DNA of 44,435 bases, taken from the NCBI GenBank assembly GCA_052035955.1, contig JBPOHD010000090.1, positions 1 through 44,435 on the forward strand, in the 5' to 3' direction. Shown here one piece after another: positions 16,145 through 24,400 of the stretch. Position numbers and translations under genes: made by a program. How positions within the stretch are numbered: position 1 is the first letter of the stretch; every line of letters starts with the position of its first letter. The stretch comes from JAEUNJ01 sp052035955 (GTDB lineage: Bacteria > Pseudomonadota > Gammaproteobacteria > Burkholderiales > Rhodocyclaceae). The notes beneath the pieces were generated by a model. It was not told the DNA's origin. It searched no databases and saw only the letters and a program-made list of their open reading frames with translations.

Positions 16145-16160
16145 TCACCAATTCTGGTGA
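16145..16160. promoter_or_regulatory. Inverted repeat upstream of the small orphan gene
   Basis: TCACCA-ATTC-TGGTGA is a perfect 6-base inverted repeat with a four-base centre. It lies about 80 bases before the ATG at 16239, a typical operator distance for a dimeric regulator such as the LuxR-like proteins just upstream. Confidence 0.35.
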
Positions 16161-16197
16161 TGCCTCCCGGAAGGCCCGCTGCTGAAATGCGAACCAT

Positions 16198-16216
16198 GTT
16201 CCCGATCGGCGGGAAC
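16198..16216 (+). promoter_or_regulatory. Leader hairpin before the small orphan gene
   Basis: GTTCCCG (16198-16204) and CGGGAAC (16210-16216) form a perfect 7-bp stem with a five-base loop, ending a few bases before the AGGAG ribosome site of the gene at 16239. It could affect translation or mark an operator. Confidence 0.4.
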
Positions 16217-16238
16217 GATACCGACAGGAGAGAAAAAC

Positions 16239-16499
16239 ATGAGAAGCCCGTTCCCCGTTCTCGATGTTGCCGCGGCCCAGGCTGGATACGCGCAGGAACA
16301 ATCCAAGTCCGGCTCCGCTTACCGCGACTCCCACAACCGCCCCCTGAGCGGACCGTCGATCGTCCCGCCCGTCGCTCCGGCCGGCTTCTTCTTCCGTTCC
16401 GGCCCCGGCCCGCGGCCCGACCAGAACGCCGGCCTGCGGGTGAAGGACCAGGTCACCGCCCGCCGCTGGTCCGGCTGCCGCCGCATCCAGTTCGGCTGA
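16239..16499 (+). CDS. Small protein of unknown function (86 aa)
   Basis: The ATG at 16239 has a strong ribosome site (ACAGGAGAGAAAAAC), the best support for a real gene. The product is 86 residues, Pro/Arg/Gly-rich, with no signal peptide, membrane span or known motif; it contains PLSGPSIVPPVAPAGFFF and ends RRWSGCRRIQFG. The RRWS element also appears twice in the N-terminus of the LuxR-like protein just upstream, a possible but weak link. It precedes the first PEP-CTERM gene by 149 bases on the same strand and may be in its transcript. It could instead be a spurious frame behind a ribosome site that once served a longer gene. Confidence 0.4.
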   Translation: MRSPFPVLDVAAAQAGYAQEQSKSGSAYRDSHNRPLSGPSIVPPVAPAGFFFRSGPGPRPDQNAGLRVKDQVTARRWSGCRRIQFG

Positions 16500-16648
16500 A
16501 CCGCGCCATCGTTTCCAGGCGGCCGGGTTCGGCCGGGCCGCCGCCGATCGCCCCATACGATTTCACGACATTCGAGGAGAAGCCCATGTCCCGCTCGAAA
16601 CCTTCCAGCAAACCCCGTTCGACTTTCAACTCCAAGGAGACCACAACC

Positions 16649-17341
16649 ATGATCCGCAAACCCATCGCCCAAGCCGTTGCCGCCCTCGCCCTGACCGCCG
16701 CCGCCGTGCCGGCCATGGCCGCCGAGTACATCAAGCTCGACGCCTTCTCGGATGGCTGGCTCAGCTTCAGCTACGACTTCAACGACGGCGTCGCGACCTC
16801 GGCAGGTTCGGCCGCCGGGCGCTTCGACGGTACCCTCGGCCCCAATGCTTCCGGCGCCAACCCGAGCTTCGAGACCTACTGCGTCTCCCTGCGCCAGACT
16901 TTCAGCTGGCATACGCCGTTTGCCGTGACCCGCGTCAATTTCGCCGGCAACGCCTACAGTTCCGCGGTCAATCAGCAGGTCCAGATGAACAAGCTGGCCT
17001 GGCTGGCGGCCAACGATGCCTCCTACGCGGTCACGGACGCCACCACGTCGGCCGCCATGCAGCTGGCCGTCTGGGAAATCATTTACGACAATGGCATGAA
17101 CGTCAATTCCGGATCCGGCTTCGCGGTGACCGCCGGTTCTTCCGCTGCCAGGACGCAGGCCAATACCTGGCTGGCCGGGTTGGCTTCCAGCAACCACCAG
17201 TACATCGCCCAGCGCCTGTACAACCCGACCTACCAGGACCAGCTGGTCGTGACCGTGCCGGAGCCCGAGACCTACGCCATGTTCCTGGCCGGCCTGGGCA
17301 TGATGGGCTTCGTCGCCCGCCGCCGTTCCCAGCGCGCCTGA
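16649..17341 (+). CDS. PEP-CTERM sorting-domain surface protein 1
   Basis: The 230-residue protein has a signal peptide (RKPIAQAVAALALTAAAVPA, cleavage after AMA) and a mature region with two Cys-containing elements. It ends in a canonical PEP-CTERM signal: VPEPETYAMFLAGLGMMGFV then RRRSQRA. Such proteins are processed by an exosortase and linked to the extracellular matrix; no exosortase gene is in the window. The start at 16649 follows AAGGAGACCACAACC. An upstream in-frame ATG at 16586 also has a ribosome site but would place 21 residues before the signal peptide. It is a close tandem paralogue of the next gene, sharing NPSFETYCVSLRQ, TDATTSAAMQLAVWEI and LASSNHQYIA. Mature function unknown. 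Confidence 0.9.
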   Translation: MIRKPIAQAVAALALTAAAVPAMAAEYIKLDAFSDGWLSFSYDFNDGVATSAGSAAGRFDGTLGPNASGANPSFETYCVSLRQTFSWHTPFAVTRVNFAGNAYSSAVNQQVQMNKLAWLAANDASYAVTDATTSAAMQLAVWEIIYDNGMNVNSGSGFAVTAGSSAARTQANTWLAGLASSNHQYIAQRLYNPTYQDQLVVTVPEPETYAMFLAGLGMMGFVARRRSQRA

Positions 17342-17365
17342 ACGGGAAGCAGCCACCGCAGGAAA

Positions 17366-17397
17366 CCTGCCCGGCGCGCCACGGTGCGCCGGGCAGG
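17366..17397 (+). terminator. Perfect 12-bp hairpin between PEP-CTERM genes 1 and 2
   Basis: CCTGCCCGGCGC (17366-17377) and GCGCCGGGCAGG (17386-17397) are exact complements around an eight-base loop, 25 bases after the first gene's stop. No T-tract follows, so it may be a 3'-end stabiliser or imperfect terminator rather than a classical intrinsic terminator. Confidence 0.55.
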
Positions 17398-17482
17398 CAC
17401 AAGAGAACTCGATGAATGGGTCTCCCCTTTACCGGACCGGTGTCCGGGCGCGGGAGGCCAACAGCCCACAAAGGAAATTTCG

Positions 17483-18193
17483 ATGATCCGCAAGTCCATC
17501 GCCCAGGCCCTCGTTGCCGCCGCCGTCACCGCCATCGCCCTGCCCGCCGCCGCGGCCACCGAATACGTCAGCATCGACGCCTTCTCGCCCGGCAAGCTCG
17601 ATTTCTTCTTCACCTTCGACGACGGCACGACCACCTCCACCAGCTCGTCCGCCGGACGCTTTGCGGGCACCCTGGGGCTGAGCAGCTCGGGCACCAACCC
17701 CAGCTTCGAGACCTACTGCGTCTCCCTGCGCCAGTCGATTCCTGGCTGGGGCGTCAAGTTCGCGGTCAATCGCGTCGCCTTCTCGGCCAATCCTTACGCC
17801 TCGGCCACCCACGTCCAGACCCTGCTCAACAAACTGACCTGGAAGATGGCGAACGACGGCGGGTATGCCGTGACCGACGCGACCACCTCGGCGGCGATGC
17901 AGCTGGCCGTGTGGGAGATCGTCTATGACGATGGCGCGGACGTGAAGGCCGGTGGCGGCTTCCACTTGGACGGCACGCTTTCCGGGGCCCGGCTCGCCGC
18001 CGCCAATCAGGCCAATGCCTGGCTGGCCGGCCTGGCCTCCAGCAACCACCAGTACATCGCCGAGCGCCTGTACAACCCGATCTACCAGGACCAACTGGTG
18101 GTCACCGTGCCGGAGCCCGAGACCTACGCCATGTTCCTGGCCGGCCTGGGCCTGATGGGCGCCGTCGCGCGTCGCCGCGCCAAGCGGGGCTGA
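17483..18193 (+). CDS. PEP-CTERM sorting-domain surface protein 2
   Basis: The 236-residue protein is the tandem paralogue of the gene before it. It has the same MIRK-S/P-IAQA signal peptide, the same TEYVSIDAF-like start of the mature chain, shared NPSFETYCVSLRQ and TDATTSAAMQLAVWEI blocks, and the same ending VPEPETYAMFLAGLGLMGAV with RRR and a basic tail. Well over half of the positions are identical by eye, pointing to a local duplication. The ATG at 17483 has AAGGAA eight bases ahead. It would be exported by Sec, sorted by an exosortase and released or anchored at the surface. Hairpins on both sides suggest it forms its own processed message. No catalytic motif is visible. Confidence 0.9.
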   Translation: MIRKSIAQALVAAAVTAIALPAAAATEYVSIDAFSPGKLDFFFTFDDGTTTSTSSSAGRFAGTLGLSSSGTNPSFETYCVSLRQSIPGWGVKFAVNRVAFSANPYASATHVQTLLNKLTWKMANDGGYAVTDATTSAAMQLAVWEIVYDDGADVKAGGGFHLDGTLSGARLAAANQANAWLAGLASSNHQYIAERLYNPIYQDQLVVTVPEPETYAMFLAGLGLMGAVARRRAKRG

Positions 18194-18205
18194 GTCCTCC
18201 GCCGG

Positions 18206-18230
18206 TCGCCCGGGGTGAAATCCCGGGCGA
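18206..18230 (+). terminator. 9-bp hairpin after PEP-CTERM gene 2
   Basis: TCGCCCGGG (18206-18214) pairs exactly with CCCGGGCGA (18222-18230) around a seven-base AT-richer loop, directly downstream of the stop at 18193, and is followed by TTGAT. It is a likely terminator or 3' stabiliser. Confidence 0.55.
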
Positions 18231-18245
18231 TTGATGGATCGATAC

Positions 18246-18276
18246 CGCCTGTCCGGAACGTTGTTCCGGGCAGGCG
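18246..18276 (+). terminator. 14-bp hairpin upstream of PEP-CTERM gene 3
   Basis: CGCCTGTCCGGAAC (18246-18259) pairs with GTTCCGGGCAGGCG (18263-18276) with one T-G wobble and a three-base loop. It is the second strong hairpin in this spacer, 40 bases before the next start. It may act as terminator, leader structure or RNA-processing site. Confidence 0.5.
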
Positions 18277-18315
18277 ACCAAAACAACAGACATTCCGACA
18301 ACAGAGGCCCACACC

Positions 18316-18906
18316 ATGACTTCCTTCCGCATCCCCAAGCTGATCGCGGTCGCCATCGCCGCGGCCGGACTGGCCGCCGCACCGGCCATGGCCAACTCGC
18401 TGACCTACCAGGGCGTCACCTTCAACACCTATGCGCTGGATGCCGACACGCTGAAACTCGAGATCCTGGGCGCCACCGGCGCGACCGGCGACTGGGCCGG
18501 CGTCGGCTACCTGAAAGCCTTCGAGATCAAGGAAATCGGCACAGTGACCGGGGCGACGGTCGTTTCCGGCCCGGGCAGCTTCGTGGCCGACGTGGACCAT
18601 GGGCTCGCCGCCGCGTCCCTGGGATGCGGCACGGGCGGCACGCCCGGCGCCTGCTTTTCGACGTCGCCGGCGGTGACCCTGGGTGCCTCGATGACCTGGA
18701 CCATCGATTTCACGGGGACAGGCCTGGATTTCAGCGCACCCCACCTGAAGGTCCAGTTTCTGAAGAGCCTGACCCAGACGAAACCCACCGGCAACCTGCT
18801 TTCCCAGACCATCCCGGCGGTCCCCGAGCCCGAGACCTACGCCATGTTCCTGGCCGGCCTGGGGCTGATGGGTGCGGTGGCGAAGCGCCGCCGGGCTCGC
18901 GCCTGA
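18316..18906 (+). CDS. PEP-CTERM sorting-domain surface protein 3
   Basis: The 196-residue protein has a signal peptide (FRIPKLIAVAIAAAGLAAAP, cleavage likely after AMA). The mature domain has NSLTYQGVTFNTYALDADTL near its start and two Cys residues (GCGTGGTPGACF) that could form a disulfide. The C-terminus is a PEP-CTERM signal (VPEPETYAMFLAGLGLMGAV, then KRRRARA). The mature part is unrelated to the two preceding paralogues, but the sorting signal is nearly identical, down to the DNA level. Sorting by an exosortase encoded elsewhere is implied. AGAGG lies upstream of the ATG. Compositional bias (Thr, Gly, Ala, Ser) fits an extracellular matrix protein; no enzymatic motif is seen. Confidence 0.88.
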   Translation: MTSFRIPKLIAVAIAAAGLAAAPAMANSLTYQGVTFNTYALDADTLKLEILGATGATGDWAGVGYLKAFEIKEIGTVTGATVVSGPGSFVADVDHGLAAASLGCGTGGTPGACFSTSPAVTLGASMTWTIDFTGTGLDFSAPHLKVQFLKSLTQTKPTGNLLSQTIPAVPEPETYAMFLAGLGLMGAVAKRRRARA

Positions 18907-18960
18907 AACGAAGGTCGGCCGATGCACGCGCCTCGCGCAACCAGACAGGGAAGCCAGACC

Positions 18961-20181
18961 ATGAAGGCGAACCGCACGTCATCGTGGGCCCGGACCGCCG
19001 TCGCGGCGGCCCTGGGGTCGCTCGCGATGACGGCCTCGGCGGCCGGCTGGACGATCACCGACCTGGCGACCCTGGGCGGTGCCGCCAGCCTTCCGGCGGG
19101 GATCAACGCCGCCGGTGTGGTGGCGGGGAGTTCGCTGACGGCCGGCGGCGCCCAGCACGCCTTCCTGTACGCCGGCAGCGGCCTGGTCGACCTGGGGACG
19201 CTGGGCGGGGCCCACAGCACGGCCACCGGCATCAACGCGGCCGGCCAGGTGATCGGCTACTCCAACACGTCGGGCGGGACACCCCATGCGTTCCTTCGTT
19301 CCGGCGCCGGCATGACCGACCTGGGCACGCTCGGCGGCACGCACAGCTGGGCCTTCGGCATCAATGCCGCCGGCCAGGTGACCGGAAACGCCTACACGAC
19401 GGGGAACGCGGCGCAACACGCTTTCCTCCATTCCGGCGGCAGCACGACCGACCTCGGCACGCTGGGCGGGATCAACAGTACGGCGACCGGCATCAACGCC
19501 GCCGGCCAGGTGATCGGCCATTCCGTGACGGCCGCGGGGAAGGTGCATGCCTTCCTTCATTCTGGCGGCGTCATGAACGACCTGGGGACCATGGGCGGAA
19601 GCACCAGCGCCGCGACGGCGATCAATGACGCGGGGCTGGTGGTCGGGAAGGCCAGGAAGATCGACGGAACGGAGCACGCCTTCCTGTATTCCGCCGGCGT
19701 CATGAACGACCTGGGCACCCTGGGCGGTGCCAACAGCGGGGCCAGCGGCATCAACGCCGCCGGGCAGGTGGTCGGTTACGCCGACACGTTCGCCGGCAGT
19801 ACGCACGCCTTCCTCCATTCCGGCGGCAGCATGATCGATCTGGGTACCCTGGGCGGGACGGACAGCTGGGCCGACGGCATCAACGGGACCGGGCAGGTGA
19901 TCGGACGCGCGTACACGGCGGGGAATGCCGCCATACACGCCTTCCTCTATGCCGACGGCAGCATGACCGACCTGGAACTGCTGCCGGAAGTCGTGGGCGC
20001 CGGATTCTCTTTCATCAACGTGGCGGGGTTCAACGACGCCGGGCAGATCATCGGTTCCGGCACGATAGGCGGCGAAGTCCATGCCTTCCTGCTGACTCCG
20101 GTCCCGGAGCCCGAGACCTACGCCATGTTCCTGGCCGGACTCGGCCTGATGGGCGCCGTCGCCCGGCGTCGCCGGGCCTGA
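18961..20181 (+). CDS. HAF-repeat protein with PEP-CTERM sorting signal
   Basis: The 406-residue protein has a signal peptide (TAVAAALGSLAMTASAAGW) and then seven to eight HAF-type repeats of about 42 residues. Each carries HAFL(H/Y)SGG, a DLGTLGG turn and GINAAGQVIG. It ends PVPEPETYAMFLAGLGLMGA then RRRRA. HAF repeats are predicted to form a beta-propeller-like extracellular structure; their biochemical role is not known. The start at 18961 is preceded by AGGGAAG and gives a proper signal peptide. The last repeat is diverged (DLELLPEVVGAG). Its stop lies 13 bases before a 57-codon gene with its own ribosome site, so the next two small genes are probably co-transcribed with it. Confidence 0.9.
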   Translation: MKANRTSSWARTAVAAALGSLAMTASAAGWTITDLATLGGAASLPAGINAAGVVAGSSLTAGGAQHAFLYAGSGLVDLGTLGGAHSTATGINAAGQVIGYSNTSGGTPHAFLRSGAGMTDLGTLGGTHSWAFGINAAGQVTGNAYTTGNAAQHAFLHSGGSTTDLGTLGGINSTATGINAAGQVIGHSVTAAGKVHAFLHSGGVMNDLGTMGGSTSAATAINDAGLVVGKARKIDGTEHAFLYSAGVMNDLGTLGGANSGASGINAAGQVVGYADTFAGSTHAFLHSGGSMIDLGTLGGTDSWADGINGTGQVIGRAYTAGNAAIHAFLYADGSMTDLELLPEVVGAGFSFINVAGFNDAGQIIGSGTIGGEVHAFLLTPVPEPETYAMFLAGLGLMGAVARRRRA

Positions 20182-20194
20182 TCGGGAGATGGCC

Positions 20195-20368
20195 ATGATG
20201 TGGATCGCAGCCGAAGGCAACAACGTGCTCCGGGAGCCGGGACGGCTGCCGGCGGGGATTGGCGCCACGAACCTCCCCGGCTACCGGGTCGAGACCCTCG
20301 ATTGGACGGAGGCCCTGGTGCTGGGTTCGGCGGGGGACTCCTGGCCTGGTTCGGAGGGACGGGCATGA
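20195..20368 (+). CDS. 57-residue protein translationally coupled to the next gene
   Basis: GGGAG at 20184-20188 lies six bases before the ATG at 20195. The frame reads MMWIAAEGNNVLREPGRLPA and continues to PGYRVETLDWTEALVLGS before a stop whose TGA overlaps the ATG of the following gene (ATGA at 20365-20368). There is no signal peptide, membrane span or known motif. The ribosome site, the four-base overlap and the position 13 bases after a PEP-CTERM gene argue for a real gene. It could be a small partner or chaperone of the 174-residue protein that follows, or the surviving start of a once-longer protein. Confidence 0.55.
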   Translation: MMWIAAEGNNVLREPGRLPAGIGATNLPGYRVETLDWTEALVLGSAGDSWPGSEGRA

Positions 20369-20889
20369 GCATCCTCCTCGATCCGATCAGCGTCGTCGTG
20401 AAGGCGGCGGCCCTGGAAACCTGCTTCCCAGGCGGGGTCGAGGGTTTCGCCTGGGAGTTCTTCAACGGCTCCTTCCGCAGGGACGGGAACCTGGCGGCGG
20501 TCTCCTATTTCTCGACGGCGGACGCCGACAGCGTGGTGTCGCAACTGGTCGCCGAAGGCCTGGAGTTCGGCGAGCGGGCTGCGGAAGACATTGCCGTCTT
20601 CGATGCCGGCGGCGCCTTCTGGCTGCCCTGCCTGTGGCTGGAAGTGAGCGAGAACGAGGACGGCCTGGCGGTCGGCCACCTGGCCGGGGCCGAGGACACC
20701 GGCATTTCCGTGCCCGATTATTTCGATGCGGGAAATCCGGCGGACAGCCTGGCCAGCCTTTACCGCGTCTGCCGGCGGGACCTGGACGAACGCCTGTCCT
20801 TCCTGCGCCGGGACGGCGACCTGGAATTCAGGCTCGACCGGGAGACCGGCCGCATCCTGCGCGGCGGCCGGGGGCTGGCGCGGCAGTAG
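20365..20889 (+). CDS. Acidic protein of unknown function, in operon with HAF/PEP-CTERM gene
   Basis: The 174-residue product (MSILLDPISVVVKAAALETC onward) has no signal peptide or membrane span, is acidic, and belongs to no family I recognise. Visible segments include AWEFFNGSFRRDGNLAAVSY, FDAGGAFWLPCLWLEVSENE and DRETGRILRGGRGLARQ. The ATG at 20365 has GGAGG seven bases before it and overlaps the stop of the 57-residue gene, so translation is coupled. Codon use is normal for the window. It ends only 15 bases from the convergent phosphopantetheinyl transferase gene. Being cytoplasmic but linked to exported proteins, it might serve regulation or export, but nothing in the sequence says which. 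Confidence 0.68.
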   Translation: MSILLDPISVVVKAAALETCFPGGVEGFAWEFFNGSFRRDGNLAAVSYFSTADADSVVSQLVAEGLEFGERAAEDIAVFDAGGAFWLPCLWLEVSENEDGLAVGHLAGAEDTGISVPDYFDAGNPADSLASLYRVCRRDLDERLSFLRRDGDLEFRLDRETGRILRGGRGLARQ

Positions 20890-20903
20890 GGCGTCGGGCC
20901 GCT

Positions 20904-21479
20904 TCAGGCCGACGCGAAGACAGAGATCCCGGCCGTTCGCCCGAGGACGGCGACGGCGGCCGGAATCCTTCCGGGAGCCTCGAGGGAGACCACATGGGCC
21001 TCCCCGCCCCAGGGACTGTCGACCCGCCGCCAGCCATCGGCGCGGCCACCCGTGCGGATACGCCGGGGATCCAGCGCCAACCCCGTGCCGAGGGCCTTCA
21101 GCACCGCCTCCTTGCGGGTCCATAGCCAGAGGAAGTCAGCCCCTTCCGGCGGGGCGCCGGATTCGTCGGGGTGCAGGGCGAGGGCAATCGCCGCGTCGTC
21201 GTTGGCCGCGCCCGGTGCCTCGACGTCGAGCCCGACCGGGCTGTCCCAGGCGAGGGCAAGGCCCGCGAGCCCGTCGGTGGCCGTGCGGCTCATCCGCAGG
21301 ACCCGTGGCGACAATCCTGCCGAGGCCAGCTCGGCGCCGGCCTGGCGCCCCAGTTCCCGGGCAATCCCGGCCATGCGGGACCGGTTTGCGACGCCTTGAT
21401 GCCAGCATACGACGACCCTGTCCGCGTCGAGGCACGCCCGCCAGGCGGGTGGCAGGCGGGGAACGGCCTCGGTGTTCAT
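20904..21479 (-). CDS. Sfp-type 4'-phosphopantetheinyl transferase
   Basis: The 191-residue protein carries the two hallmark motifs of the family: VGLDVEA (83-88, the metal-binding GxDxE) and WLWTRKEAVLKAL (118-130, the WxxKEAxxK element). It transfers 4'-phosphopantetheine from CoA to the conserved Ser of carrier domains, here presumably the two carriers of the adjoining NRPS. Its ATG overlaps the NRPS stop (ATGA at 21479-21476), so expression is coupled to its likely client. The protein is somewhat short for the class, and its N-terminal part is less conserved, but both active-site blocks are intact. It ends 15 bases from a convergent gene. Confidence 0.9.
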   Translation of the reverse strand: MNTEAVPRLPPAWRACLDADRVVVCWHQGVANRSRMAGIARELGRQAGAELASAGLSPRVLRMSRTATDGLAGLALAWDSPVGLDVEAPGAANDDAAIALALHPDESGAPPEGADFLWLWTRKEAVLKALGTGLALDPRRIRTGGRADGWRRVDSPWGGEAHVVSLEAPGRIPAAVAVLGRTAGISVFASA

Positions 21480-24400
21480 CGGCTGCGCATTGCCTCGGCG
21501 ACCCAGGCCGCCGAGCGATGGAAGAGGTCCCGGTGGAGTTCGTCCACGGAGATCACGCGCAAGGAGTCGAACTCCCGGCCGCTGAAACCGTTGCGGTCGG
21601 CCCAGCGCAAGACCCCGGCCGTCCGGCTGGTGGGCCGCGAATGGATGAGGGTGGCCCGGGCGCCCGGCACCCGCAGCGGCGTGGTGGCCAGTTCCATGTA
21701 GGACTGGCGCCAGACCTGCCTGACCCAGGGGGTTTCCGGCTCCGGCAGCGGGCCTGGCGACATCTCCGGCGTGGCGAACCAGCGCCGGGAGCGGTTCTCG
21801 ACCAGGGTGACCAGGCTGTTCATGGGGTGGCGGAGCCACTTGACGAGCTTGCGCTTGACCACCCATTGCCGGCCCGGACGGAGGATGCGGGGGGCATAGG
21901 TGTCGACGAGGCAGAGGGGGATCCGGCTCGCCACGCCCTCGCCCAGGGCGGCCACCAGGTGGGCGCCGAACACGCCGCCCAGGGACGCGCCGACGACGGC
22001 GTCCAGCCTCTGTTCGCCGAGGTCGCGGACCACCTGGACCAATTGCTCCCGGACGAAGTGGGTGACTCCCTCCAGCGGGGCCTGGCGGACCATGGACTGG
22101 AGGTCGATCATGGCGATCGCGTAATCCTCGGGGAGGTGGCGGCGCAGTTCGCTGGCGAAGGTGAACATGCTGACGGCCGTGCCGCCGTGCCCTGGTATGA
22201 CGACGACGTAACGCGCGAAGTCGGGGGGGCCGAGCAGCGAGTACATCGGCTTGCGGCCGGCCAGGGCGCCTCTCGGGGCCGCCAGTTGCCGGCACAGGCC
22301 GGCGAAGTCGGGACGGGCCAGGAAGCCCGCCACGTCCAGTTCGAGCCCTGCGGTACGCCTGAGGTGGGCGGCCATCCGCAATGCCAGCAGCGACGAGCCG
22401 CCGGCGGCCAGGAATCCGTCCTGGGGCCCGGCGGGCGGGCGGCCGAGGATCGTCCGCCATGCCTGGGTGGCGGCCCGTCCCACCTCGTCCTGCCTTCGCC
22501 GGGCTGCCGCTTCCTCGGCCGGCGGGAGGATCCTCGCCTCCGGCAGGTCCAGGATCACCGGGGCATCCAGCGTCGCCAGCGCTTCCAGGCGGGCCACCAG
22601 CGCGCGACCGAAACGCTGCGCGGCGCCTGTCTCGAAGGCATCCCGGACCCCCTCGAGGGTGGCGGTGATGGCGGCGCCGTCAGCGGCCAGATGGAGGCAG
22701 AGGCCGAATCGGGAGCCCCTCTGCGGCACGGCCACGGGCAAGGCGGTGGCCGCGCCGAAACGCATGCCGGCCCTGGGCCGATGCCGCCACGTGAGGCCGA
22801 ACTGGAACAGGGCGGCGCCGGCCTCGGGCGAGATTTCCGACAGGGCCTCGGCCAGGCGCTCGGCGGACTGGAAGCGCGGCTGCTGGGCCGCGATGATCTC
22901 CCCATGGACGCGGCGCAGGGTGTCGGCGGGCATTTCGCCCGGCCTGGCCCCGGCCTCGATCAGCCGCATGTCCAGCAGGTAGCCGACGGGCTCCATCAAC
23001 TCCGGCTCGCAACGCCGGGAGAAGGGCGTGACGACATGCCGCCAGCCTTCGCCGAAGCTGTCCTGGAGCGCCATGCCGCAGGCGGCCAGCAAGGGCACGA
23101 AGGGCGTGCATCCCCAGGCGGCGCATCGGTCCTGGAGCGCCGCCACGACGTCCTCCGGCAAGCGCAGCGGCCGCTCGTCCCCGGCGGCCGGGGCGGGGGG
23201 CAGGGGACACTCCAGGCCCGCCACCGACTTGGCGAAGGCGCGGGCCTGCCTCTCCACGGCGACGTCGTCCGACCAGGCGCGTTCCACGACGGGGAAGGCA
23301 TAGGCGGATCCGTACACCGGCGTCAGGGCGGCGGCGCCGTGGGTGAGCACCTGGCCCAGTTCGTCCAGCACGCGGTTCACGGCCATTTCGTCGACCGCCA
23401 CGTGATGCACGGTCCATACGAGGAGCAGGGCGTCCCCGTCCAGCGCCCACCAGTCCGCCCGCATCGGGGCCTGGCCGAGGTCCAGGGGGCGGTTGATGAC
23501 GGCGAGGAGATCCTCCGGCCAGTCGAAATCCCGGGGCGGAGCCGGCAGTCTCCCCTGGTGGCACCACCATCCGTCCGGGAGTTCGGGCTTCAGCGTGCCG
23601 GTGCCCATCTCGGCGCAGTGCTGGATCGCGGTACGCAGCATGGGGTGGCGTGCGATCAGCATGGCGAAGGCCTGGCGGAGGGCCTCCGGGTCCGGCGCCG
23701 GCCGGAGGACGAGCGCCTGGTGGACCAGGTAGGCACAGCCGCTGCCGTCCAGGCCGGAGGCGGACAGCACCGCCACCTGGCCGCGGGTCAGGGTGATGCC
23801 GGTGGTGGAGCGCGGTCCGTCGGAGGCATGCCGATCGGAGCGGGCGGTCAGGTCGATCCAGCGTGCCTGCTCGGCGAGCACCGGATGCCGCAACACGTCG
23901 ATGGGTGCCAGTTCCCGTCCGAGCAGCGAGCGGACCTCGGCGGCCACCCGCAGGGCGAGCAGGGACGTGCCGCCGAGGGCCAGGAAGTTGGAGTCGGGTC
24001 GGATGGGGATGGGGGCCCCCCGGACGGCGAAGCAGCGGGACCAGACCTGGGCCAGTACGCGCTCCGTCTCCGTCGCGAACTCGGCCTCGGCCGGGCCGGC
24101 CTGGTCCGGCCGGGCCAGGGCCTCCAGTTCCGAGGCCAGGGCATAGCGGTCGACCTTTCCGTTGAGGTTGACCGGCAGGCGTTCCATGACGTGCAGGGCA
24201 TGGGGAATCATCACCGGCGGCAGGCGCGTCTCCAGCCAGGCGAAGATATCCTGGCCGTCGGGCCTTGCCGTCCCGACGCCGGCGACGAATCCCACCAGGT
24301 GGCGGGTTTCCGCGTTGTCCCCTGCAATCAGGACGGCGGCCGTCCCGACCCCGGGGCAGGCGCTCAGGATGCGCTCGACCTCGTCCAGCTCGATGCGGTG

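Noticed and set aside
18961..20100. Regular repeats resembling a DNA satellite or CRISPR-like array
   Set aside because: The periodicity of about 125 bases is coding: it encodes HAF protein repeats in one open frame, with codon-level divergence between copies.
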